DNA from: Anisus vortex
Taxonomy: Eukaryota; Mollusca; Gastropoda; Planorbidae
Length of the DNA: 64,000 nt
Direction: 5' to 3'
NCBI GenBank assembly: GCA_949126835.1
Contig: OX421506.1
Span: 25,877,301 to 25,941,300 of the forward strand
Of the stretch, positions 21,517 through 33,520 are shown piece after piece; within the stretch, counting starts at the first letter, position 1, and every line of letters starts with the position of its first letter. The notes beneath the pieces were generated by a model, which saw only the letters and a program-made list of their open reading frames with translations, had not been told where the DNA came from and searched no databases. The position numbers and the translations under genes are program-made.

Positions 21517-24340
21517 GTCTACATGCTTTTGCCTTTGCCAACACATGCCCAACAGAATGAGTTCTCCTTTTGGATATTTAAATGTGTTAACAGATATTGA
21601 TGCATTCATCATTAAAATGCCTTCAGGGGCATTTAAATAGGCGGCTATACAACTGACAAGTCATTTGCGAATAAGCTTGTCATGGGGCATACTATAAAAA
21701 TATAATTAGCCCATAGTATGAGTTGATCTTAATTTTTTTTTCCTGTGATTTAATTCGAGTAACGTGTGTTTGAATATGGTCAACGGGATACTTACTTTTA
21801 CTTACCACAAAAAAATTAATTAAACAGTTACTAAACGGGCTAGGCGAGGCAGACTAAAACCGCATGGCGCAAGTAATACAATGTAAAATTATTGCTCGAA
21901 GCTAATTATGATTTCATGCGGGCAACTGACGGTAACCCACTGAACATGTTTAGAAGAGAATGCGCAATAGCGTTTTCTTCTGTTTCTAACGCATTACTGT
22001 TTAGACTCAGACCTGGTAACACTCTTTATATATGCGTACTTACAGTGTCCAGTTCATAATATCTATAAGTCCAAACACCCAAAGCTAACATTGTAGGCTA
22101 CGTTAAAATGTAAGTTAAATGTAAAAATAAAAAGATAGTCTAGCTATAGTTGTATAATTTCAAAACTTGTTAGTAATGTCAGTAATATAGATACATATTA
22201 TAACTATTTTTTTTTCTAATATGCAGAATATGTGACTTCCGCAATAAATTCATATGAGAAAAATAAGCAAAAAAAAATTATAAAAAAAAAAATAAAAAAA
22301 ATACGTGTATTACCTAACAAAAACTCCACCTGGTGCAATGTCATTAAGTTATACACTAAAGGGGGCGTACTGTCTCCATGTTGCTAATGCAAATATGCCA
22401 GTTTGTCTGGTCAATAAAAAGACTTGCCATTGGGACTTTTTTTCTCCATTAAACCCTTAATCTATATGTTTTTTGAAGAGGTAAAAAAGAAATAATTTGA
22501 CAAAAAAAGAATTTTAATAATTATTTTTATTTTTTTTAAATTATATCATTTTTAATAAAATGATTTGGACGCTATGAACAAAAATTAAAAGTTTATCAAA
22601 TTTAATATTTACAAAAGCAGAAGTTTAAAACCTGCAGACCTTGGTCTAATTATAATAGAGGTTATAGAGCAAAAAGTGATGTCTATCAGATATTAAAAAT
22701 CGAACCGATCCTGAATCGCACACACCGAACTCGAATGATGCTTACCAACTAACCGAACGCAAACGCTTCTGGCAACCGAATCTAACATCAAAATCACAAA
22801 AAGAAATTAGAGCTTTTCACTAGGCTATTATACACTGGAAAGGCTTGGGCCTATATTTGTATTGATTTAAAATAAAATTAATTTATACAAAACAAGCCCA
22901 GTTTTCTTTACCAGCCCTCCCGTAACACAATTTTACACAAAGACTATTATGTACAGAAATGCATGGCTACTGAGTAAGTTAAAACTTTGTTAAACAAACA
23001 TTGACCATCAACGCCTCTTTATAGACCTGATCATCTTCTCTCATTTCTTCTATTTGGTTTGTTGATGACAATATAATTATGCCTAAATTTAAACTGTAGG
23101 CCTACAACTAAATATTACATCACAACAGTTATTGTTAAAATTAAATTAAAATAATTAAACCAATGATAGAGGAACTAATAACATTAAAGGCAAACTAAAA
23201 TTGGACTAAAGGGAAGAAATGACCAGTATTCTTGTAAAATTGAGCATGATTTCATAGAAATTCCAAACAATCTCGGTAAAGGTTAAATTAAAGTATCCCG
23301 TCTTACCAAATTGATTAATAGGACTACACAGTTTTATTTTTTGGAAAACAATAGCTTATCCCTGTAAAAAGTCATGATTAAATACAATTATTAAAATTGA
23401 GAAACACTGCTTGAATAATACATTATTAAAAAAAAAAATTACTTAATGTAAATATTATACAACTCTGCCGTAATCTAGGACCCAGGCCTAGTCGGCGTAT
23501 GAATCGACACGTCGCTTAGTCTGCTTACACCAAAAATACGTATACATTGTGTAGTTCATATTATTTATTGTGTTTTCCACGCGTTAAAGCAGGCTTATTC
23601 ATAATGCTGGGTCTTTAAAATGTTTTAGAAGACAAACATTATTTTAGCGAGGGATGTTTATTATAGTCTACTAGGATTATTAGAAAATAAATACCTTTAA
23701 TGTTTTTCTATTATTTGTTTAGTATTTCTTAATATAAAAAGCCCATATTAAAATATAAACATTGGCAAATTTCAGTAGTTATCAATGCGAACCTGAATTT
23801 AAATTCTAACCGAACCGAGCCTGAATTTAGGTTCCTAACACTCATATTGAACGCGAAATTGGGTCCTACCGAACGAAACCCGAACTTATGGTCTCACTGA
23901 AACAAAACCGAACTTCTAAAAGTGGGTACGATAATCATCTATGTTGTCGATATCATATTAGTTTTTGCGTAAACTAGCTTATGTTAGAATGAATTGAGCA
24001 CGTGGGTGCATCTATTAGTGGAAACTGTTCATATGTATAGAGTTTATACTGTTTATTATATTTTTCTTTAATATGTAGATGCTTAAAATCTGCTAACGTC
24101 TATTTCAAATGGAGGATATATAAACAAACAACTATGTGTCCATATCAGATTAGTTTTTCGCAATTGTGTTTTTATGTGTCCCTTCATATTGGTTTCTCGT
24201 GATACACACTATTAGACCTTAAAACTAATAAAACTCTATAAAGATTGTCTACGGCTTCCCTCGTAACTTTGCAATAACGTATTCTCGAGGGCCTAAGGGA
24301 GTTTGTTTTTAAAGAAATACATGAGCTATGTAACTAGACT
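21517..24340. other. AT-rich non-coding DNA, no gene recognised
   Basis: No ORF of note. Two blocks rich in CGAAC/CCGAAC words lie at about 22695-22795 and 23785-23920 and may be subterminal repeats of an unidentified element. Confidence 0.4.
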
Positions 24341-24356
24341 TGTTAAGAAAATAAAC

Positions 24357-24425
24357 AATAATAATAATAATAATGAAACTTATATAGCGCATATCCCGCA
24401 ATCAGTTCTACGCGCTTAACAATTA
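24357..24425 (+). repeat. AAT microsatellite followed by a dispersed-repeat motif
   Basis: (AAT)n at about 24357-24375, then CTTATATAGCGCATATCCCG and a GCGCTTAACAATTACA segment, a combination I associate with a dispersed invertebrate repeat that carries a trinucleotide tail. Short and truncated. Confidence 0.4.
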
Positions 24426-24639
24426 CATTTACAATTACAATTACAATTTAATTAACGATGATAACAATAACAGACAAATGTTTAAAAAGTAAGTGGGCTA
24501 TGAGTCAATAAAGATACAGCTCTAAGAACAATCCCTATAAATTAATTTACTTTCCATTGGAAGAGTATTGATTTACACATTAATGCAAAGATCAGCTTAC
24601 CAGTAACAGAAACAAACGTTTGGTTCATATACCCAGGCT

Positions 24640-25345
24640 GTGGTGAAGCCATGATTGAGCGAATAGTACATAGTTTGGAAAAGTGGTGAGACGAAGAGGG
24701 GGTGGGGGCAAAGTATGCAAATGGTGTGCCCTCAGGGAATAGATAAAAATGCAATGTGTGCAATGGAAGGAGGAGTACACGGAAGAAAACAAAACAATAA
24801 TCTTTTTAATCTTTTGCAATATTTCCCTCAACACCAAAATCAGGCTGATGCGCTCGCTGGTCCTCTCCATTTTCTTATATGCTTGCGAATCATGGACACT
24901 AACAGCTGAGCTGGAAAATAAGATAAACAACATGGAAATGAGATGCTTTAGGACCCTGCTCGGTATCTGTTACAAAGACCATATCACCAACGAACAGATA
25001 CGAAAAAGAATACAACAGGAAATTGGAAAGTATGAAAACCTGCTGGCCACAGCCAAGAAAAGAAAACTGGAGTGGTATGGCCACGTCACCAGAACCAACG
25101 GGCTTGCAAAGACCATCCTGCAAGGTACCACCAGAGGAGGCAGAAAGAGAGGAAGACAAAAGAAACGGGAAGATAATATCTGGGAATGAAAAGGTACCAA
25201 ACTGTGCGAGGCAATGAGAGACGGGAGGAATGTAGGAGGCTGGTTTATATGTCATCTGTGGCGCCCCAACGGTCCAACAGACTACGGGATATGTAGGTAG
25301 GATAGCTAGGATTGCATCAGTAGCGCAAGGCACCTATTGGCAAAA
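24640..25345 (+). pseudogene. LINE C-terminal fragment
   Basis: Reads IRLMRSLVLSIFLYACESWT, ELENKINNMEMRCFRTLL, TNEQIRKRIQQEIG and LEWYGHVTRTNGLAKTILQG, then a basic GGRKRGRQKK segment: the post-RT region of an endonuclease-type LINE. The same region appears at 54640-55310 with different sequence, so they are related but separate copies. 5' truncated and frame-shifted after EDNIWE. Confidence 0.85.
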
Positions 25346-25439
25346 GGCAAGGAAGGCAACCATTATAAATTGAGGAATCAATGGTACATGGGGGGGAACA
25401 CCTAAAATAGTGATTTATTTATATAAAAAAAGTTAATTT

Positions 25440-25558
25440 AAATTTATTATATATATATATATACAACAGCCACGACAGACGCTACGACGCCTGGAGTGCA
25501 CAATCACCAAGGGCATACTAAATTCCGTCGTCTCACGAGACTAATGGAAGCCAACAAT

Positions 25559-25592
<34 letters not shown>
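25440..25592 (+). repeat. LINE 3' tail with AT microsatellites
   Basis: An (AT)n block at about 25449-25470, a short LINE 3' end with the GTCTCACGAGAC hairpin at about 25531-25542, then a second (AT)n block at about 25562-25590. LINE tails of this group appear to end in or insert into AT repeats here. Confidence 0.55.
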
Positions 25593-25594
<2 letters not shown>

Positions 25595-25596
<2 letters not shown>

Positions 25597-26648
25597 GTAG
25601 ACTGGGGCAGCCAGCCCCCTCTAAGGCAGATTTTCATTTTTTTTATATGGTGTGATGTATTATAATTTTTTTCACCAAATATGATTCACTTCGATACGTA
25701 CTAACACTTATTATACTATCACAGGATAAATTGGTGAAATATTTCAAATAATTTTTTTATGAAAGAGGCAACTTACCCCGTGCATGGGGCATAAGGCCCC
25801 CTCAGGAAGCATCTCACCCCATAGGTATTTTTGAAGATATTCTTAGATATAGATGTATAGACTAATGCAAACTTGAAATTAAACAACAATAACTAATAAC
25901 ATCAACGTAACCATAACACGTCTTTATTTTTATTTTCTAATAATAGAAATAGATCTAGAAAAAAATCATTGTGCAGTTAATGCTTTTGACAAAGCCTCCG
26001 TACTATAGTGTCCTCTTGGTGTCCTTCGAATGTATTTACAAAACATCTGTAGAAAGATAACATTTAAAATAAAATGTTTAAGTAGGGAATTGTTATTAAA
26101 TGTTAAAAAAATTAACAACATATTACTTAATATTAGGATATGTAGGCCCTAGTTAATATACCGGTAATTTAGATTTCCCCCTTTTAAACTAAACTAATTC
26201 TTATATTTATTATATTATCTACTATATCATCTGCTACCTACAAAAATCTAAATCTAATAAATATACAAATATAAACTAAGATAATAAATTGCAATAAAAA
26301 TATACTTCTAAACAATTGTTTTTCCAATAAACGGAATATCTAATTAATGTAAAACAAACAAACATTTGGTTTCATATAGGCCTACACATTTTATAAAAGG
26401 AAAAATGGCGGCGGAGACTGGGGCGTCTTGCCCAAAACCAATAGGAGCGTTTTACCTCAACATTTTTTTACGATTTTCTTAAATAACTCGAAAATTGTTC
26501 ACGTTAAAAGAGACATTTTGCATAGGGTGAAATATTAAATAGGTCAATGAACATATACAAGACGATTCCACTTTTAAAAATACATTAGGGGTATCAGGAT
26601 TGTGAGGGGGCGTTTTACCTCCAAGGGGCGTTCTGCCCCAGACTACCC
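25595..26648. mobile_element. Pogo-like DNA transposon remnant
   Basis: 1054 bp with inverted ends GGGTAGACTGGGGCAG and CTGCCCCAGACTACCC (one mismatch), flanked by TA on both sides (25593-25594, 26649-26650), as expected for the IS630/Tc1/pogo group. G/C-rich clusters such as AAGGCCCCCTCAGG recur inside the otherwise AT-rich element and look like subterminal binding repeats. Only a small coding remnant is left. A TTA duplication (Harbinger-like) is an alternative reading. Confidence 0.7.
25966..26046 (-). pseudogene. Psq-type helix-turn-helix remnant of the pogo-like transposase
   Basis: The minus strand reads MFCKYIRRTPRGHYSTEALS then KALTAQ and a stop, preceded by CTTTCTACAG, which fits a 3' splice site. 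The Y.R.T.RG.YS.EAL..AL pattern is that of the N-terminal psq/CENP-B helix-turn-helix of pogo transposases. The rest of the transposase is missing. Confidence 0.6.
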
Positions 26649-26654
26649 TATTAA

Positions 26655-26850
26655 TATATATATACCTAAAACGTGGGAGAGCCATGCCGAGGAACGCACC
26701 TCCTGGCGGTCCAAGGTGCGCGAGGACACTCAAGCTGCAGAAGCCACCCTCGCAGAAAGAAGCGAAGAGAAACGAGCCAGGAGAAAGGCGAGAGGCAGAG
26801 AGAAAGGAGACTGCGACATCGTCCCTTGAGGATGGAAGGATGCCAAATAT
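26655..26850 (+). pseudogene. LINE C-terminal fragment with 3' tail
   Basis: GC-rich island in AT-rich DNA. It encodes an Arg/Glu-rich stretch (RSKVREDTQAAEATLAERSE) and ends GGATGGAAGGATGCC followed by (AT)n, like the LINE 3' ends nearby. The element is severely 5' truncated. Confidence 0.55.
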
Positions 26851-26870
26851 ATATATATAAACTATACTAA

Positions 26871-29400
26871 AGAATAAGACATATTATTCTTTAATTTTAG
26901 GTTTGGAAAGGAAAAGTGTGGAGGTTGGGGGATATGATGAGTTGAGGGAGGAGCACTAATCCTATGGTGCTACGCTCATCATTAGTCTTTCGAGCTCGCA
27001 TTCTGCAACCATAAAATTACCCTACTTAAGATAATTTTGAATGCATTTGAGCATTAATTTTGTTTATTTTCTGTCAGGGCTTACAATCCGCTTGACGAGA
27101 TTCTCTGTAGCTCATTATATTCGTCGGTTTACATTTTTCTTTTGATTTTAATAAATACAAGTAAGCTTACTGCAGAACCAAGGTTCTAACTTTATAAATG
27201 GAGGTATCAAATGGTATCAAAATATCGAAGACTACTGTCTGCAAATGTTATTGTGATGCCTTCGACCGCGCTTAAAATACAAGACCTTCTTTTTTTTCGA
27301 AAACCCGACTATTTGTATTCTTTTGCTTTATGACCCACACCCTTTGTTAAACGCTTAAACGAGTCTATAAGATACTAATAGGAGATACACATTTCCACAA
27401 AATTCATTTTGCTACCAGGAAATTTCGTTTACGTTATTCTATACTGGAAGAAGAGAAGACATTTCGGGAAATGCTTCTTTAGGCATTCAACTGGCAGCCA
27501 CGAGCCCAAGACAAATCCACAAACAACTTTTTTTGTCATTGTTTGAGGAATTTATGGCAACGACCAAAATGGTTATCTGCAACACTTTCTCCAAATCTTG
27601 ATGCTTTGTAATCCTTCATTGTTTTTTCTCCTTCTTGGGCAGCCATTTCAAAACAATCTACACATGAAAACACGATGAGTTTTCATTTTTAAAGACAAAT
27701 ATAGTTAAATGTATGTATCTTAAATTGAGTAAAATTTATAAGTATTATTCAATACATTTTGGAATGCCACATTATTTCCCTTCATGTCATTTCTAGAATC
27801 ATTTAAATGATATTTAAATAAAATTCTTTTACGACATGTTTACATTTACATAAGTGTGAAACTTTTAGAAGATAGGATGTAATATTAACATACCATTACA
27901 AATGTGCTTTTTAAACAAGAGCATGTGATATAAAGGTCGATAAAATAGCTAGCATTCTTTGCATGTTTTAATCTTAAAAAGAGATTGTGTAGCAACGTTT
28001 AGAGCTTTTTAACAAGTGCATTCAACAGTTAAGTTAGTCATTGTTTACACGAACTAGCTGATAATCGTATTATCTACAAAATCATATGATACACAAACGT
28101 TGGCCTCGTGTATGCAATGATAACAATTTTACCAATGCGATTCGGAGGTAAATCAGTTTAGAAATTGATTGGCATGGCCGTACTCCAATTATTTTTATCT
28201 TTGACAACTTAGCGAATTTTCAACATACTTATGTAGGCATTTAGGATACCCAAAATGTGTATTTATATAATTTTGCTTTTAAGAGCGATTGATAAATACA
28301 CATCTTGATAAACAGAAAAAGAAAATAGTAAATATTTAGATATAACTATATGTTTTAGTATTGCATTTTATATTTTTAAAAAATGACAACGCTTCTTACT
28401 GTATTTAAATTTGCTTTTAATAAACATTGATTTTAAAATTTTACTAAAACTGATTAAGATCACCTGAAGAAATTCGTTGTTCGTTTTGTTTTGCTTCTGT
28501 TCTTTAGGCATTTTGTATAATTATTGAACGAATGTCTGATTACTGCACAATGTCAGAAGTAACAAAGTAAACGAAATCATTAAAGTTGGACTTATTTTAT
28601 ACAGTTAAAATGCATGTCAAATTAAATGTTCTATCCTATCTCTTTGTGAACATTTTTAACCCTTTCAGGACCAGTTTTTGTTTAAAGGGAAGGAAAGTAC
28701 CATTTGAAAAGCGGATTAAAAGAAACAGTGAGCTAAAAATGGTTCAGCTGCTAATGAATATACTTTAGCTTCAATATTTCAATTGAAGTTGCCTTTCATA
28801 AATGAATATAATTAGGGCAATATGTATTTGCTATCAGCAACTGAAAATAAGTTTCAGGCTTTTAAATTATTCTTTCAGACATACATCGAGTCCATTGAAA
28901 TATTATTATAGTGAACAAGAAACTAGACAGACAAATGAAAACTCGTTAAGTTGTAACAATTTATGGATCAATTCCGATATATCGATATAGCGTCTTAACT
29001 TTTAAGAATCAACAAACTGTGAGTACTAAATCATTTTTTACAATAATTAAATGGAATTATCGAAGAGTTGTAAAACACACACTTTCACACAAAGGGTTAA
29101 AGTGCTTATTCATAGTTAATAGTAGAAGGTTGAGTGGCTGCATTCGACCTAGTCAGTGACAGGCTCTCTCTCTCTTATCTCATTAAGCTGACAGACGGTT
29201 GTACCGATGCAGACATGCTCAAGTGTTACTCCAAAAGCCTCCAGTCATAATGTTGTGAAAACCATTTTTTTTTTACTTTCCAGGGACACCGTGGTGCCTG
29301 AGTTTAAACAAAAGTATAACTGAAGGAGGTTTCGGACATTCCGGTGCCTGTAGATTACGAGGCATCGCCGGAAAATCAGACAGCCTCAGATGCATCTCCT
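26871..29400. other. Mostly non-coding; one small minus-strand ORF
   Basis: No gene is supported except possibly a 36-codon minus-strand ORF at 27536-27646 (MAAQEGEKTMKDYKASRFGE..), preceded by a possible splice acceptor TTTTCATGTGTAG. I cannot assign it. Confidence 0.35.
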
Positions 29401-29737
29401 CCTACATACTTCAGGTTGGATGTTTCAAAGCGGTTTGGATCTTGGACTACAGAAAAAAATGTGAAAAAGGGTGGGGGGGGGGGAAGAACTCATTCTTCTC
29501 CAACTCAATAATCAATAACTCCATCGTCAGCAATATTAATTGCTTTATTCACAACACAAAACTTTATAAAAACACAAACAATATATCGAATGATCTCCAG
29601 TCACATCACGAGCTCCCCACAACCCAAACTTCCGACTTTCACTTCCATAATCTCGACTCCCCGACTAACCCTGCAGACCTCAACTCCCGGTATACTCCAC
29701 ACGCCACTCGTCCCCTTTCCATTCTATCCACTACACC
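29400..29737 (-). repeat. LTR-like repeat related to 18980-19161
   Basis: Read on the minus strand it begins TGTAGTGGATAGAATGG, matching the repeat at 18980 for about 60 bp, and then continues into unmatched sequence with an AATAAA near its end. It probably represents an LTR of the same gypsy group; its far end is not defined. Adjacent G/C homopolymers (29470-29480, 29738-29750) mark the edges. Confidence 0.45.
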
Positions 29738-30024
29738 GGGGGGGGGGGGTGAGTGTAATAACAAACATTAGTAATTAATTGTTTTGTTGTTTTAATGAGA
29801 GTGTCATATTTGTTTTCTGTATTGTTTTTCTTATTGGTATTATTGTAATTATTTCTTCTGTAAGTTCCCTTGTTGAAATTGTTATTGTGATGGCCCACTG
29901 TGTTGTTATCCCACATTTCCATAGTGTAAAAGTAAAAAGTAAAGTATCACGTCCGACAAAATTGATTCATAAGGCAGGTGAAGCAGTGTTCACCAGTTTC
30001 CGTCATACTAGGTGATTGTTAGGC

Positions 30025-30205
30025 CAGTACTATGCACAGCCGGTTTTACTTTACCCCAACTAAGGTCAGGTACCCATCAGAGGGTAGACTCAGGGATACC
30101 CTCAATTCCTGGGGAAAAAATCCTAGCCTCCTCCAAGATTCGAACCCAGGGCCTTCGGAGCGCCTGTTGAACGCGCTGCTGCTCGACTACCGTGCCCCTT
30201 TCCCA
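30025..30205 (-). repeat. tRNA-derived SINE
   Basis: On the minus strand the order is GGCACGGTAGTCGAGCAGC (A-box-like), then GGGTTCGAATCTTGG (B box), then a body ending in CTGACCTTAGTTGGGG. Internal polymerase III promoter boxes with tRNA spacing mark a tRNA-derived SINE. Confidence 0.75.
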
Positions 30206-31980
30206 TAGTGTGGCGCTGGTGATATTTTTTTGTCCTTGTGTCTCGTGCTATATATAAACAAAAAGCGGATGTTAAAACGATAATGGTGTATCACATTCAA
30301 TATTTACTTACCAATATACTAAGGCAGTACGTTTTTAACCCTTGGTTAAAAACACTTGACCTTTTATTTTTATAAGATGGCAGACAACAAGACATGTGGA
30401 AAACTAATGCATAAATACAATGCACATAAATGATTTAAACAGAACACTTTTAAAGTAGTTTATTTTGTTTATTATGTAAATCTCTATGTGTTACCTTTTT
30501 TAAATACAAATACATATGTATATTTATATAATATCGCCTTAGACGACGAAGACACTTTACATTTCTACACTCACTTTAAATTATAGACATTGCGTATACT
30601 TGTTATACAATGTACTGTTTATAAAAAGCTTATGTAATAACTAAAGTTTAAGATGATTCAACTTATTTCATGCAGCAATATTTTAATATCTGCATTGTTC
30701 TCTAACTACAAGGGCACATTTTGCAAAGAACAAGGGAGAGTAGCAATGCTAGAAAGAAGTTAAAACCATTTGACATAAGAATCTTTAAAAAAATTGACAT
30801 GAACAATGTACTATTTTTTATAATTTAATTGTATTTAATATTACATAAAGTAATAATCAAAATATACGAAATGTTATTTCATAAAGACTCGTAAATATTG
30901 CCATACAATGTAAAATATTATTGTTTTCTTTAAATGAATTTTCAAAATAATGTTTAATGAGCTATAAATGTAACAATGTAGTGATAGAAATGTGTTGGTC
31001 AATTGTATTGGAACTTTTTATTACAGGTTCTTAACCCCGTGTTTTAACTTGATATAATAAAAAATAATTCTTTTAAATTACAATATAGTTAAGGCTTATA
31101 TTCGTAATTGCATTATCTATAACTAAATACTATTTCAAAAATCATATTTCATATACAAAAAATATGATATCTGTCACTGGTGTTCTTGACTTGTTATATA
31201 TTTGATTTGACTTTATTTGACATACTTTTATTGTTATACTGTCATGACTCTTACAAACAATAAATCTAGGAAGTCGAATTTCTAGCAATCGACATTTAAA
31301 ATGAAGTAGAATACAGCACATTTCAACAAAAATCAATTTAGTGCTTTTTATTGTAAAAAAACAAAAATGCTGGTACTCAGTGTTGGATTGCCTAACTTTT
31401 AAAGCAGTTTCGCATTTTAAATTTTAATCCATTTGCGCGCAATTTTAAAATAATTCAATTTGAAAAAATTAACAATATAATAAATTAGTAATTAACGTTA
31501 AAATACAAGTAAAGTAATATTTTTTCCCCACATTGAAAAAGGTGCCGGTACGCCGTACCGACGCGTACCGTCAAAAAAGAACACTGCATCAATTCACTTC
31601 ATGTACTCCATATATCTACTCAATTGAGATCAACGAGATCATTCTATATATTTATTTAAGACTCTCTCTAGCCAACACTGGTCCTGACTTCGACCGTGTT
31701 TCCTTCTGTGTCTTCTACACACCCTGGCTCCCCGTGCTGACCTTTTGACCCCTAACGCGTCGATGGACAATGTCTTTGGTGTTGCCAACTTTCTCAATTT
31801 AGTTGTTAGTGACAACTAAATACATGGTTTATATTTGTAATTGCATTATCTATAATTTAATACTATTTCTAAAATCATATTTCATATACAAACATAAGGA
31901 TATCCAAGACTTATATGTATTTTGAATCTGTTTTATAATAGTTTAAAATAATGATAATCAATCGATTTTTCTTATGTTTC
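30206..31980. other. Non-coding; contains an 80-bp direct repeat
   Basis: About 80 bp (TTCGTAATTGCATTATCTAT ... TCATATTTCATATACAAA) at 31090-31165 recur with few changes at 31828-31900. Between them are a palindromic GTACGCCGTACCGACGCGTAC segment and a CT-rich stretch. No gene seen. Confidence 0.45.
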
Positions 31981-32201
31981 GTTCATGATGCCTGGAGAGC
32001 CTTTGTTCGTGGCCTATGTCCCAGACGATACGAAAGGCGATGATGTCATTTCTACTTCACTTTTATATATTTTTTTTTCTAATTCTTTAGTTTTCGTTTT
32101 GTTTTCGATCCGTTCTTTTTTCCATTTTGCTTACATTTCGATTTTGCTTTCTTCACTTTACTACTTTTTGCCCTCTTCCTACACACGAAGCCTTTTTACT
32201 T

Positions 32202-32207
32202 TTTATT
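32202..32207 (-). promoter_or_regulatory. Candidate polyadenylation signal
   Basis: AATAAA on the minus strand, about 56 bases downstream of the GIMAP stop codon. Confidence 0.4.
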
Positions 32208-32262
32208 TTTCAAGAATTATGCGATCCTGTTCCGTTCTTGCTTCATTCTGCTCTCGTACTCT

Positions 32263-33258
32263 TCACTTTGAAGACAGTTTTTCTTCAAAAGCCCGCTGCA
32301 TTTCAGTTTCTAGCCGCGTCATATTTTCCTTCTCCTTAGCTACGCAAGTCACAAGCCTAATCTCATCTTCAATCGTTTTCTTTACTGTGTCAACTGTCTC
32401 AACAAGATCGTGAAGCGCTCCGGTTCCATTGTCTTGTGTCTTGATGTGGTCATACAGTGCTTCCGTGTGAGTTAAAAGTTTATCGAGGTCAGACTTGCAT
32501 TTCTCAGGCTCGTTACTGGCTTGAATTATGTGTAGTTTTTGAATGATAAGACTTGTTTCTGTCAATGTCTCTTCACAAATCATGGGCTTTTTGGCTTCTA
32601 TCATCAAACGTTCACGTGTTGTTTTGGCATTGTCGAAGTTTACAGCCTTATAGCGATGTCCAAGGTATGTTAAATGATCCACCATTTGAATAAGATCATT
32701 TATTTGTCTAGCGATTTTCTCTTCATCCATCGTTATGTTGTCAAACAGTAATACTCTTTTATTACACTCCATTATAAGTTGTTGTGAATAACCCACTTGT
32801 TTTCTGCACCAATCTCGAAATGATAACCCAATCTCTTCTCTTTGGAAATGGTCTCCATAAGTCATGACCAGGATGCAGAAATCTCTCACGAAGTTTTCCC
32901 CGAAAATTTTCTTCAAAAACGCGATCGTGTCCTGGTCGTCAGCCGTGAATCTGGGACCAAATTTAACGACCAGCAAAAAGGCGTGATAGCCCTCTGGATT
33001 AACTGATATGGCGTTGGACATTGCGTCAATGACGAGCTTGTTCGCTTCTTCGAAGTCCAAATTGAGATAACCAACACCTGGTCCGTCGACCACTTTAATG
33101 ACGAGATCGTTGAATTCACTCACCTCGTACTGAACCTTTGTCGTTACCGATGAAAGACCGTCCATACTTTTAAAAGCTTTTCTTCTTAGAATTGTGTTTC
33201 CCAAAGCACTTTTTCCATTGCCAGTTTTGCCAATCATTAGCAGATTGATATTACCCAT
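32263..33258 (-). CDS. GIMAP/AIG1-type GTPase
   Basis: 331 residues from the ATG at 33258. It binds and probably hydrolyses GTP; animal GIMAPs act on membranes in lymphocyte survival and, in molluscs, are expanded and linked to immune responses. G1 is GKTGNGKSALGN at residues 10-21, G3 is DGPGVG at about 57-62, the AIG1 hallmark segment is GYHAFLLVVKFGPRFTADDQ, and G4 is the degenerate MTYGD. The C-terminal 120 residues are helical and charged. The longer ORF reaches 33300, but TTTGCTTATTAG directly upstream of the ATG is a good splice acceptor, so MGNINLLM is the likely coding start or an internal junction. In-frame sequence after the stop stays Lys/Glu-rich between stops, hinting that a longer coiled-coil tail was lost. 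Confidence 0.9.
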   Translation of the reverse strand: MGNINLLMIGKTGNGKSALGNTILRRKAFKSMDGLSSVTTKVQYEVSEFNDLVIKVVDGPGVGYLNLDFEEANKLVIDAMSNAISVNPEGYHAFLLVVKFGPRFTADDQDTIAFLKKIFGENFVRDFCILVMTYGDHFQREEIGLSFRDWCRKQVGYSQQLIMECNKRVLLFDNITMDEEKIARQINDLIQMVDHLTYLGHRYKAVNFDNAKTTRERLMIEAKKPMICEETLTETSLIIQKLHIIQASNEPEKCKSDLDKLLTHTEALYDHIKTQDNGTGALHDLVETVDTVKKTIEDEIRLVTCVAKEKENMTRLETEMQRAFEEKLSSK

Positions 33259-33489
33259 GGTTAATCTAATAAGCAAAGAAAAAACACATTCAATTGTCAT
33301 TTAAGGAAACAAATACACACAAACGTATACATGTATACATTCATAAAAATAGAACAATAAGAACAATATGCCTATTATGTACATGTATTAAATCTATTGA
33401 CGCAAAACACCACAGACATTCTAGGATTATTGCTTCCTAAGACAAACTAACGAGATCAACAAAACAGAAGGATCTACCAGTGGACTCAC

Positions 33490-33520
33490 AGTAAAATATA
33501 TAATCCATTTAATCTTGGCT
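33490..33520 (-). other. Candidate microexon upstream of the GIMAP exon
   Basis: 31 nt between TCAAGTCTTGCAG and the strong donor GTGAGT. Its entry phase (1) equals the exit phase of the last visible kinase exon, and its exit phase (2) equals what the GIMAP acceptor needs to read through ATTAACC into MGNINLL. It could instead be a 5'-untranslated exon of GIMAP, or chance. Confidence 0.2.

Noticed and set aside
24899..25333. 144-codon minus-strand ORF
   Set aside because: Shadow of the plus-strand LINE C-terminal region with clear homology-type motifs.
30025..30205. Functional tRNA gene
   Set aside because: Has A- and B-box-like motifs but no complete cloverleaf or anticodon arm that I can fold; related diverged copies mark it as a SINE.
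33259..33300. GIMAP start at the upstream ATG (33300)
   Set aside because: The intervening segment is a pyrimidine-rich splice acceptor (TTTTTTCTTTGCTTATTAG), so those codons are probably intronic.
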